Positions 48,601 through 59,648 of a stretch of 64,000 bases of DNA are shown in pieces (the stretch's first letter is position 1; each line of letters opens with the position of its first letter). Location of the stretch: positions 62,240 through 126,239 of the forward strand of contig VXBA01000905.1 in the NCBI GenBank assembly GCA_013399895.1, in the 5' to 3' direction. The DNA is from Serilophus lunatus. Taxonomy: Eukaryota; Chordata; Aves; Passeriformes; Eurylaimidae. The notes below the pieces were generated by a model. The model saw nothing but the letters and a program-made list of their open reading frames with translations, made no database searches and was not told the origin of the DNA. Position numbers and translations under genes: made by a program.

Positions 48601-51600
48601 AAAAGAAGTGAGGTAATGTTGGATGTGTGGGAGAACAACGAGGATGGAAGTTGGATAAGTGGTCATGCAGACTTGTATCAGAATGCTTTCTGTGCTAGAG
48701 AAAATGGGTAGTGCCCTTTCCTTAAAGGATTAATCTTTATAAACATGTTTCCATTTACATGGGATGCAAAGAAGCCAGCATAATGTAAATGCTGAATAAA
48801 TCTATGTGCAGGATAAGATGTGATAAATATTCTAAAATAAATAGCTACTTGAATGATGTTTTCTGGATTTTCAACTTGTCCCTTTTTAGATGTAAATAGT
48901 GTATTGAGAGGAGTTAGAGTAACCCAGCAATCAGATTGATACTACAGAAGAAAATCCATGTGTAAATCTGTAGCTAGTCTTCGTGAACATTCTTGTCCTC
49001 AGTGCTGTTCAGTTTAATCCTCCATTTTTCTCAGGGATGTGCTTTCTGGTCGTTTTTATTTTGGTCGTTTAAATTTTTAACGTCATTAAAATTTATAATT
49101 TTCTGTCATTACCTCTAGGAAAATAGAGATTGTAATGTGAAACATGATTGTCTCATTTTGTGATTTGTGTTATGATAGCTGAACACAACTAGAGCGGGTT
49201 TAAATATCCCCCTGAGCAATATGATGAGGTATTGCATATTTCATCAGGTTCTTTGTGTGCAGATAAATAAATAGATAAACGAATTCCCCAAATAACCAGT
49301 ATTTATGTGCAAATAAATAGATAATGCCAGAAAACTTTGCCATTAATGTGCCACATTAACAAAAGCACAGTGCTTAAAGGAATACCTTTTAAGTGTTGAG
49401 CTGAGGGGTGAGGACTATTAGCCCGGGTGAATACTCAGGCTTACTACTTACGTCTGCCCACCAAAATGTCTAAATGTTCCCTGCAATATTGGGAATAGCC
49501 AAAGTCTTTCCCTTTCTAAAAGAAAAAAATGAGGATAAAAATATTTAGATATGAAAACACCTTTCTCCTTTTTTGGCTTGCTTTTGTCTATTATTTTTCC
49601 CCCTGTGTTTATCATAGTCAGAACCCAGGTGGATCTTTCTGCATGTGACATTTAAGTTTTCATGTGCTACTAAGACAGGACTGTAAGTTTTCTAGAAACA
49701 AATCCACAGGGCCTTCCTGTGTCAGGCGAGAGGAAGGGGTGCACATCCCCCCTCCGGGGAAGCAGTAGCCAGCCCAGTGCAGGATGGCAGTGACCTGCTG
49801 TCCTCTGCAGTCGGGTACTCAGCTACACTTTCCTGTTCCTGGAGCTGCCCAGGTGCCCTGGGATGCTGCCTGTGGCTGTACCACCCTGTGATGTGGCTTG
49901 GAAAGGCCCATAGTCACCTTCAGCTTTTAGAGCACCAGCTCAAAAATGCCAACATAGACCTTTTGTTCCCAGCACTTTCAACAACTTTTTTTCCCTATGT
50001 TTTTACATGTCTGAAAAGGAACCCAGTTTCTAAAAGAAGTGAAAAGTTTGCTGGTATAAATGTCCATCAGCAGAAAAAATACAGGAGCTTTGTTCCCCCT
50101 TGGTATTATGTACTGAACTGAGCCATGGAAGGATTCAGCTACTGTCAACTGGTTACACAGATAAAGGTGACTCTTTCAGGGTCAGATTTAGCCCAATTCA
50201 GGTTCTGAAATTGCCTCCAGAGGCTCCTCCTTCTCTTTGACTGTATAGTAATATGGCTTTTACACTCAAGACTCAGTATAGCTGAGCAGAAAGAACCTGA
50301 GTTAATGGGCCTATCATAACCGATCTCCTTTACTGCCTTCTGGAAATCTCATAGAGGAAGCAGTTCTGATCTTTTACAGATAGGCTGATAGGTGAAGCAT
50401 TTTGACACAGGTAATGGAATATCTTTGAAAGGTATCACATGCATCATTTGGAGAGGACAGAAAATACGTGTGGTTTGGACTGAGCTGAAGGTTTGGATGA
50501 TTTCTGCTTCTTTTTTTTTTTCTGTTTCCAGCCACACAGTCTGAGTTTGCCTGCCAAGGGTTGCAGGCTAGGAGGTTATGAGTTAAAACTATGCCATAAA
50601 TTGTCTCAGCTTAGGGACAGTGTGTGTTTTTAACATCCCCAGCCCCACAGAAGAGATATCCAAGGCAGCAGCCTGGAGGGATCCATAGAGCTTGTGGGTC
50701 TGCTTCACTATCTCACTGCAAGGCTACAGGCACTGCCCAGCATTTTCTATTAAGCTTCCAAAACTTCCTCTTCTATAAGAATATATTTATTTTCTGATTT
50801 AGTGTTTTCATGCCACACCGGCTGGTCTGTTGTTAACGCAATGAATTTTACCTTCTGCAAAGTTAAAACTTCATGTTCCTAAAAAATGATAAGAAATTGG
50901 CAAGGAAAGAGTATCCTGAGCCAAAGCTACAGTACTAGTCAACCATGACAAGTAATTAAAATACTCCTATGGTCATTTCACTCACAGCTTGACAGAGAAA
51001 ATGGCAAGCAAACAAAATACCTTTTTTCTTGAATGTTAAATGTCTGGGGCCAGGGTCACTTCTGCTGATGACACGTCACAAGGTGTGGACCCTGTTGACC
51101 AAGTAAGAGCAGCAACAGGAATAATTTACAGCCCTTCAAGGGGCTGAGACATCCTTATGCAGACTGGGCACTGGGATGGCCCAGCTGTGCAGGCAGGACA
51201 GCCCACCTGTGTTGCAGATGGGTTGATGTGACTTCCAGATGCCACTGGTGGGGGAGGAGCTGGGATGTAAATCAGGTGCCTGGGGCATAAGTGCAGCCAA
51301 CAATGCCACTGACTGTGTTTCCTCACAGTGAACTCCTGCCAGGAAGAGAACATCACAAGCTGCACCTTTGATATGGTTTCAGAATGTGCTAAGACTTTTA
51401 TTTTCAAACCATTTACCCTGGAGTAAAAGAATAGGTTTTGCTTTAGTGCATTTCTTTAAATACTAAAAATATGTAAAACGTGTAGTTGAGTTGTCTTCAG
51501 GTGCCATACAAGAACAATAGATGCAGGCTCTGTCCCAGGATGGATTAGGAGGCTGAGGCATATGAAAGTCTGCAAAGAAGTTTTAGAAAGTACAAATCTT

Positions 51601-52273
51601 GGAAAGAGCTGCTTGTCCTTGATATCTCCTTATATCTCATCCCAAATTACTCTATATACAGAAACTGGCATGCCTAAATGTATCAAACTCTTCCTTGAAG
51701 TTTCCCTTATTTTTTTAATTTCCTAATACAGTTAACCTCAAAAGAATTCCTTGAGTCATTATCAGGATTTGTCTGCAGAAATGATCTACAGTTCTTATGG
51801 GAAGAGTGCTTACTTGTGACATTGTTCAAGGTGTAAGGGTCATATTTCTTGAAGACTGTTATATTTTCCAGCTGTTATTTTGTCCTGAGGATATAGTGAG
51901 ATTCTAGTCTGTTAAGCAGAAATTCTTTCTATATAAATTTTGTTTCAAGGCTCTTGTTTTTGTTTGGTTTTGTTTTTTTCATTTAGAAACCTGTTGAGAC
52001 CATCTTTGTGCTTTTCTATGAGGAACTACATATGCAGAATTTTAGTGTTGCCAAGATAAATGGTAATGTGTTAGGTTGTGTTGTTTCAGATGATGTGTAA
52101 AAGAAATCACATTGTTGTTAATACACACAAAATAATAGCATTTGGCGTAGACTAAGCAAGTGCATCTGTAACGCTTTTCTCCTGTTGTCTTTTTCAAAAC
52201 ATTTCTCCAGTAATGAATATATAAAGTGTCTAGACAAATACATGTTTTTAAAAGACTGTGTCTCCATTTACAG
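45629..52273. other. Presumed intron with candidate pseudoexons
   Basis: AT-rich with GC-richer patches at 49690-49960 and 50640-51400. Three segments have good acceptor and donor pairs (47579-47614 plus, 49452-49515 minus, 51987-52062 plus), but none can splice in frame between the phase-0 ends of the flanking exons. No transposon recognised. Confidence 0.5.
49452..49515 (-). other. Possible minus-strand exon or pseudoexon (64 bp)
   Basis: On the minus strand, a long pyrimidine tract with TTTTTTTCTTTTAG (49529-49516) precedes a 64-bp segment that ends with a donor GTAAGT (49451-49446). Two frames are open; one reads KGKDFGYSQYCREHLDILVG. Splice-site quality is excellent. It is antisense to the exon pair at 40.5/52.3 kb, and its end phase does not fit the minus-strand candidate at 8043-8198, so it may be a decoy. 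Confidence 0.3.
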
Positions 52274-52447
52274 GAAATCACTGACAATGAAATATTAGAG
52301 TTGGTACATAGTGCTCTCGGGAGGATGACAGTGATCCGGCAAATTTTCCCTCTCTCAAGAGACAACAATCAGAGATGCATGAGGAATAACCACCGAATAT
52401 CATCCCTGCTGTGTGATCCACAAGAAGGATACCTTCAGATGCTGCAG
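52274..52447 (+). CDS. Internal exon (174 bp) of an unidentified host gene
   Basis: A 174-bp segment lies between an acceptor (GTGTCTCCATTTACAG ending at 52273) and a donor (CTGCAG then GTCAGT at 52448). It encodes 58 codons in phase 0 at both ends, beginning EITDNEILELVHSALGRM and ending SLLCDPQEGYLQMLQ, with a basic segment RQIFPLSRDNNQRCMRNNHR between. There is no membrane segment, signal peptide or familiar domain signature; it reads as part of a cytosolic, partly helical protein. Phase and strand agree with the exon at 40477-40530. It is the most gene-like sequence in the window, but I cannot name the gene. Confidence 0.65.
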
Positions 52448-55400
52448 GTCAGTGGCTGTACCCATAGAAAAGTCCATCTTAGGAATTTGACATGGAATAG
52501 ATTTCAGTAACTGTATTACCTCAGAGGAAGGAGGAAATGAGTAGAGAAAAATCTGAGGATGTAACCTTTGGTCAGCTTTTCCAGACTGAATTATTTATTC
52601 TGTTTTCAAGGACTGAGTGTTTTAGGTGTGATGTTATGTCCATGAAATACCAGCAAGTGGTTGCACTAACTTGGAGCTGATTTTGCACATTTCATTCTCT
52701 TAAAAATCTTTTTCTGTTTGAAAAATATTGTGCCATCATTTTCTTGTGGCATTACTGCTTCCTTATTAGACCTCTGATGTGAAAGAGTTAGTATGGGAGG
52801 ATAACAGAACTCTGATAGGTATTGGGCTGTGGAGCATTTCATATTCAGTTAAATGGACTGAATCCAGCTGATATATTCAATCTGTCCCATTTCAATAGTC
52901 TCAGAAGTCTTCAGCAGTTGATAATTGAATGAGCATGTGAAATATGCACTACTAGTTCAAGTTCCAGATTTTTGTAACAGATTTGACTCTGGCGTAAGCA
53001 ACATCTTGAGAATTCTTGGCAATTTGTCCCAGATATCAAAATTTTTCTTGCCATAATTCAAATAGAATTGCGAGTGCTATTTCCAAGGATAGTACGTTAA
53101 TTTAAGAATACAGGCCTTGGGCTGTCAATGTGTTTTTGTTTACTTTCGACACAGTTAAAAATCTTGTTTGTATCACTGTTGAAGGTGTTGGATAAAACTA
53201 TAAACTTGGTTGAAAACTTAGTCTTAGGCTGGGATGAATTGGGTGAGAACAGAGTGGTTAGCCTGTGGGTTGGCAAGTCTGAGAGTATTGTGTGGTACAG
53301 TGAGCCCAGAAGGGCCTTGGTTAGGTTGTGAGGAGGGGACTGTTTGAGCTGCTGCAGCCTGGTCAGGAAGGTGATGTGGAGTACGGAGTCCTTAAAGAGG
53401 GAACTTGTGTCCTGGCTTGGAAGAGTTTCTGAACAGCAAGGTGTATAGCTTATGGAAAACTGGGAGAGGCAGGAGATCATCGGGAAGGGAAGTGGGTCAG
53501 GATTTCTCAAGGAGCATGGATAGGGATGTTCATTTTACTTACCTGTGCCCTATTAAAAAGTTGTAGATGCAGAAACTAAAATCCTTTAAGGGAAGGATGT
53601 GGGCATTTCCTCGTTGAAGTGAACACTGGCTCAAGTTGTGTCCTACCCACGGCAAAGTTTGGGAAATGCCAATCACACATCTTGTAATTCTGAGCACTGT
53701 CGTATTCTTTCTGCACGGGAGAAAGTCTATGCCTATCTTGGCTCAGAAAGAAAAAACACTTTTGATCTTTCTTGGTAACTCTGAGGTGTGCTGTAGTGAG
53801 AACAAAGGCCACTCTTTTCAGAGGATCAAAGCAATTTCCAATATGATGAAAAAACGATCTATGCTGCACCAACAAATCACTCATTGGGGAACAATCTGCC
53901 ATTACAGCAGGATTTTGAGTGTTGCTGCCTATGCTGGTTTATGCATAATCTAGTTCAGAGACTCATCTGAAGGACTCTGAGCAAGCAAGTTCTTATTTGC
54001 TAAAACTAATGGTTTGCTAGCATGAACAGCTTTATGTCCTATTACTAAATTTCTTTGATAAAGACCCTTTAAGAAGGACCCTCTTCCTGCTGATTCCCAA
54101 ATGTGGGTTTTGAGAAGCAAAACATTTTCAGTTTTTATCTTCCAGGAATATTATACCACTTTAGAAACTATCTTTAAGAGAATGGAATGGTAATGTTATG
54201 CTTTGCCCATTAGTTCCTTCTCTGTGAACCTAGAAACCAGAACAGGATATAAAGAAGTTCAGAGGTAAATGTTCACCTTTTGGAAGGTGACTCCATAACG
54301 TTCGTGTTCAGTTGCACATAAAAGATGAAGGGCACATGTGAGAACTCTCAAATTAGCTGCCTTCAGTGTATTTTGTGTTTTCTTTAAGTGTGAATGCAGG
54401 ATGCTTTTATCATGTGCAGTTATATCTGAAGTGCTCCTGCGTTTTTTTCATAGGCTTTGCCAAAACGTCTTACGCAGCACCTTGTGGACATACAGCTCAT
54501 ATTAATTTCTAAGCATGACTGACATGTTATTAATGGTCATATAATTCAGGTACTTCCAATCTTCTGTTTCCCTTTTTCGTGCTCAAAAAATAGTTTTGAC
54601 CTTTTGCTGTAGAGAAGTACATCATTAAATTACCCCTGTTGCCAGAGGCTGCAGTAGCTCCAAGCTCCATGTCAGGCTGCATGAATCCACCAGAGGCAGT
54701 GACCGCTTGCCAGCACTGAGTCTTTGTGTTGCTTTGAAGTAGTTTGATTTACACTGCAGTTTGGAAATCCCTGGCTCAGTCTGCCTTGGGCAGTCTCATA
54801 TTAATAATGGTTTGTTGTCAAGGTAACTTACCAGCTATTGTTGGTTAATTATTTATTTAGTGACTTTGAAGAAGAATAAGGTAATCTCTGTCAGCCTCTA
54901 CCTGTAATATTTTTGTAGGGGAGAATTTAGCATTTTTAACAAGCTAGTGAAGAAAGAAACATTTATGTCATGGACTATTAACTTTGTTCTGGCAAAATTA
55001 ATGAAAATCTTTTTGGAATGATTTTGTTCTCTTGTGACTTTAGTACCATATCTTGGAAAGTTGCTTTTCAGTGGGTGATCATCCTGGTTTGGCATTCTGA
55101 CAAGGCTTTTAAAGATCAGGCTGTTCTGCAAGCTCATCCAAAAACTCATCTGTTTTGAATTCTTTGTGGAAATCCAATCTTACTTCATCAACCCACTTGT
55201 CAAAATTTTGCTCATGCCCTTATTTCTTGCACGTATAATATACTCAGCTGGAGAAAAAGCTTTGTAAAGTTTCCTGTCTTGGTCATTTTATTTGACTTCA
55301 GAGAACTTATATTTCTCTCTTCTTTATTCTCCATATAGGGCTTTTTGTGTCTATCTTTCTTACTTTTTGTAAATGGAAAAGACACATTTGTCTTCCATTG

Positions 55401-58169
55401 GCCACAAGTGCCCTGTGGTTTGAGCCATCAGTGTTGTCAGTATTCCTTCGTGTGGAGAGAGAATACTGAAGCACTTCAGGATTTATAGTTAAATCTAGTT
55501 AGCCCTGGATAGCCATAATGTGTATTCCTGCATGATATTTGAGTGGTATGTAATGGTAAAACTGCTATTAAACTGTTTAGATTATTTCAGATATGTTCTT
55601 ACAGAGTCCATGTGAAGAAATTCTGCTATATAACCTGCTTCTTTCCAAAATCTTTCCTTTTAAATATTAGTTTGGATACCTCTTTACAAACTGGATTTGT
55701 GATGAATATTTTTTTTTTATTTCATCAGGTTATTCATGATGCATTAATAAGCTCAAAATAATTCTTTTTCTGTTATTTGTTTTTGAAGAAAGATCTCTCT
55801 TCAAAAATGTAATTCCCATTAGTTTGTTTTTTCCCATGTTTATAATTTATACAGTTAATGAGTTCTGTCTGTGTGAGATTCCAAATATATTAAAACATGT
55901 TCCAGGGACACAACATATCTGAAATCATTTAGCTTGGTCCAAAATACATAGTAAGATTAAAAAGGCAAAAAGAAAACCCCTTAGCATAATGTATCACAAA
56001 ATTAACGAGGTTATTCCTGACAGGAGTGAGAGTCCAATATCTCTACTGAAAAACTATTCCAGGCATTGCCTTGACGTATTTGAAGAGATGTTGAGAAGTG
56101 TAGGAGGGTATTCTTTCAAAGAGCTACTCTTCTCCCTGTGTAAAGTTTTGTTTCTTCAAAGATGTGTCCATCATATATCTTTGTAGGCATCTCTTAGCAG
56201 TTGCTCCTACAGAGCTGTGTTTTTATTTCTGAACTATCTTCTTTTCAGGAGTCAATTTAACTTCTGTAAGTGAAGTTACATTTTAAAGATGTGATTAGCT
56301 GCCTAAACTTAAGGGCCTGATCCTACAGTTTTGTCCAACTAAATGGCCTTATTCTCATTTGACCTGTTTACACTGCTGTCGTTCCACAGCTATAAGTGCT
56401 ACTAGGAGCAGTAAACTCTGATTAAGCCCTATAAAAGTGTTCACTTTCTCCACATTTTTCTTTTTCTTTCATTACAGAGCTATATTTACATGTCTCTTTA
56501 GTGAAGTTTAATATGGATTTTTGGCCAGATGTTCAGTCATAATGAAATTGTTTCTGAGTGCCACATGAATGAAAAGTATCCTTGAACTGACTTTACTGCC
56601 CATTGCACTGTGTAATCTCTCCCTGAAGCCCAATGGCATGTGTTTTAGACAGAGTGTATTAGCAGAAGAATTTGCTAAAAAAACCCCAAAGCACCACGGG
56701 TATCCTATGGCCATGAGGGATTTTTGTGAGTACTCTGAAGGCTGAAACCCCCAGGTACGCTCTGGAGTGAGCTTTTCTCCTCTGCTCCGACTGCCTCTTT
56801 TGACTTCTGGATTTCTCTATTTGCATAATTATTTCACCGAATTTTTGTTGAGTGCTCTATCAGAGAGCAGACAACAGTGGCTAGACGAAAGGGTCAGTAC
56901 CTCCATTTTTCGTGTGTTATTGCCTCTGAAACCTAATTTGCATCTGTATTTATAAATGAAGTAGGATAAAATGATAATTTCATACTCTGTTTTGCAATTC
57001 CAACATGAACTCCTGTCCTTCTGTCTGTCTCTTAGTTGTGTTCAATATTCTTTCTACTAGGCTTTCCCTGGATGGTTAGTGTTAGCTGTGCCAAGTTCTT
57101 GAGATGTTTGGTGAGTGAAGCCAATGCTTGCAGCTAAAAAGCTTGAACATTACAGGGTAATCCAGGCCTTGTATTATTGTTAACATGTTGTTATAAAACA
57201 TTCTGGGGAAGAAAATACTCATAATTATGTTAAATAGCCATAGTAAATAGCTAAAGGGCAGAGAGCGTTCAGAGAATAGAAACTAGGTATGGAAAAGTGC
57301 TGCGTAATTCAGTAAAAACAGGAAAAAAATGAAAAAGCAAAGAAAAGCTGCTTATCAATTAAAATGAGATTCTGAGAGTAAGAAATCTTTTGACATTTTT
57401 TGAGATACTTAAAACTATAATGAAGAAAGCACTAAATAAAACCAAAATTAGATTCCTTACTGTCAAAAGACTTGCACAAATATACAATTGAGACCTGTTT
57501 TTTGTGTGGTTTTAGGAGAATTGTATTCATTTTATTTCCTTTGCATCGGTGATAAGTAATAAATAGCCCTTCAGAAGTTTCAGGCTGACATTTGAGTCTT
57601 TAATGAACGTGGTTTTTTGACTCCACTTTTCTCACAACTGCCAGACTGCTGGCTGTGATTTTGTTCTCTATGAGCAGCAAAGCATGTATTTATATCATAG
57701 GCACTCATGTACACTCTCACAACGGGATCTGCAAATGAGAGTGGCTGACAAGGCATGGGCAGAGTAACAGGAACCAGCCCACAGTCTCCCAAAGGCAGCC
57801 CTGGGGTAAGTGGGAGCCAGAATATGATGCACAAGTTTGCCTAGCCATTCATGGAGGAGGGCATGCAAGAAAGATGCCTCCTTGAGGAGAGACCTGAAGT
57901 CCACATAACTCAGTCACATAACTGGACAGTTCTGATATTGTCTTCACCGGTCACGAGCACTCATCCTAGCAGACTGTCAATGCAGAAGGGTGGACATTCA
58001 TCTGAGGGCAGAGGCTGCACCTCTGGCTGGGAGTTCTGCATTGTCTACCCATGGTGGCTGATGCCTCCACATAGATGGAGCTGCTGAAGGGAGAGGCTGA
58101 AGAGTAGACCTCAAACCTCAGGAAGTACCTGGTTTGAAGGGCAGGGAAGTGCTTTGAAATCACCAGTCA
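52448..58169. other. Presumed intron or intergenic DNA
   Basis: No recognisable transposon up to about 57.6 kb. A 137-codon minus-strand frame at 53097-53510 (Ser, Thr, Pro and Leu-rich) lacks start context, domains or splice sites. The part at about 57600-58169 is GC-richer and might be a further upstream part of the CR1 copy that follows, but I could not match it. Confidence 0.45.
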
Positions 58170-58172
58170 AAG

Positions 58173-58400
58173 TTGACAAATCAACAAATGGTTACGGAAC
58201 TAGTTCCACAAACAAGGGTTTGGCTACTTAGACTGTGGGACTCTCCTTGGAAATCTGGTCTGCTGGGGGCTGATGGGCTTTATTTGTCGCAGAAGAGGGA
58301 GAGAACCCTTAGCCATAGGCTCTCCAAGCTGTTAAAGAGTGTTTTAAACTGGAGTTTCCTGGGTGGGGAACCTCAGTCCATCTCACTCCTACCAGTATGA
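58173..58400 (+). pseudogene. CR1 ORF1 esterase C-terminal remnant
   Basis: The 75-codon frame contains LLGADGLYLSQKRERTLSHR, which corresponds to the last block of the SGNH-type esterase domain known from CR1 ORF1. That block normally carries a D-x-x-H catalytic pair (DGLHLS); here the His is Tyr (DGLYLS), so the site is broken. The segment before this block is not recognisable. Confidence 0.65.
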
Positions 58401-58519
58401 TGTCAAAACCAGCAACAGATGCCCAGAGCCTGGAAAGGGATCACAGGTAAGCAGGAGTAAAACTTGAAGAGCAGCACAAAGAAATTCCAGGAAGGGAGCT
58501 GGCTTCATCAGGGGCTCAA

Positions 58520-59290
58520 CTTTAATGTTTTTATGCAAACATACATTTGGAATAAATAAGAGGAGCTGGAGGTGTGCACACACCTGTAGGGCTATGATCT
58601 TATTGGCATCATGGAGACATGGTGAGGTGGGCCCTATGAGTGGATTGTTGGAATGGAAGGATTCAGGCTTTTAGAAAGAAAAGATAAGGGAAATGAGGAG
58701 AGAGTGTTACTCTTTATGTCAATGGACATGGATGTCATTGCCCATGACCAGTGTTGCGGAGTACATGGAGCTCTGCCTGGGAATGGATGAGGATCTGAAT
58801 GAGAGCTTATGGGTCAGGATTAAAGGGAGCACCAGAGATAGGTGACATTATAGTGGGGGTCTACTACAGGCCACCCAGCCAGGAAGACCAAGAGGATGAA
58901 GGTACAGGTGGATAGGAGCTGCATCATGTCCACAAGCCCTAGTTCTCCTGTGGTGCTTCAACCGCTTTATATTTGTCAGAGGAACACCACAGCAGGGCAT
59001 GAAAAATCCACAATATTTCTGGAATGCTTCCTTCTCCAAGTGACAGAGGATCCAATGAGGAGGGAGGCTATACTGGACTTTGTCCTTACCAACAAGGTAA
59101 GGTGAGAAAAGTGAAGCTTGAGGGCAGCCTTGGCTGCGGTGATGACAAAATGATGGAGTTCAAAATGCTTAGGGCTGTGAGGAGGGTGCACAGCAAGCTC
59201 ACTACCCTGGACTTCAGGGGAACAAAGAAGTCAGTCAAAAATGCCAGGATGCCTGCTTGGACAAGTAAGTAGCTCCTGGTCAAACCCAAA
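58520..59290 (+). pseudogene. CR1 ORF2 endonuclease remnant, frameshifted
   Basis: Blocks of the CR1 apurinic-type endonuclease are seen in shifting frames. The nucleotide text around 58850-58890 encodes a GVYYRPPSQ-like stretch, 58980-59100 encodes NTTAGHEKS, FLECFLLQVTEDPMRREAIL and DFVLTNK, and 59100-59272 encodes LEGSLGCGDDKMMEFKMLRA and HSKLTTLDFRG. The conserved SDH near the end of the domain, which carries the catalytic His, reads GDD here. Frameshifts and this change mean no working enzyme. Confidence 0.8.
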
Positions 59291-59648
59291 CACTAAAAGA
59301 AAGCCTACAGAGGTTGGAAGAAAAGACAGAATGCCTGGAAGAAGTTCATTAAGATTGTCTGAGCAGTCAGGGATCAGGTTAGGAAAGCTAAAGCCCTGAT
59401 AGAATTAAGTCTAGCCAGGGATGTCAAAGGCAAAAGCAAAATGGCTCTATATGTGCAGTTGGTGAAAAAGGGAAGACTAGGGAACTGGGAAGTTGTATAT
59501 GCCTCCATCCTTGTCAGTGCACAGGGTCAGGGTGGTTGGGGCTTTAAGCAACATGGTCTGGTGAATGGCATCTCTGCCTATGGCAGGGGTATTCGAATCA
59601 GATGATCTTTAAGGTCCTTTCTAATGCAAGGCATTGTATGATTCTATG

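Larger units (their letters stand above)
58170..59648 (+). mobile_element. CR1 LINE with ORF1 esterase end and ORF2 endonuclease; reverse transcriptase deleted
   Basis: In order along the plus strand: the C-terminal end of the CR1 ORF1 esterase (LLGADGLYLSQKRERTLSHR at 58260-58320), the ORF1-ORF2 spacer, the ORF2 endonuclease (frame pieces around 58520-59280), the start of the endonuclease-polymerase linker up to about 59480, and then an abrupt jump to a CR1 3' end (GATGATCTTTAAGGTCCTTT, then ATTGTATGATTCTATGA). The whole reverse transcriptase is missing. It is the only copy here that keeps the 5' portion of CR1, so it was once much longer than the others and later lost its middle. Confidence 0.88.
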
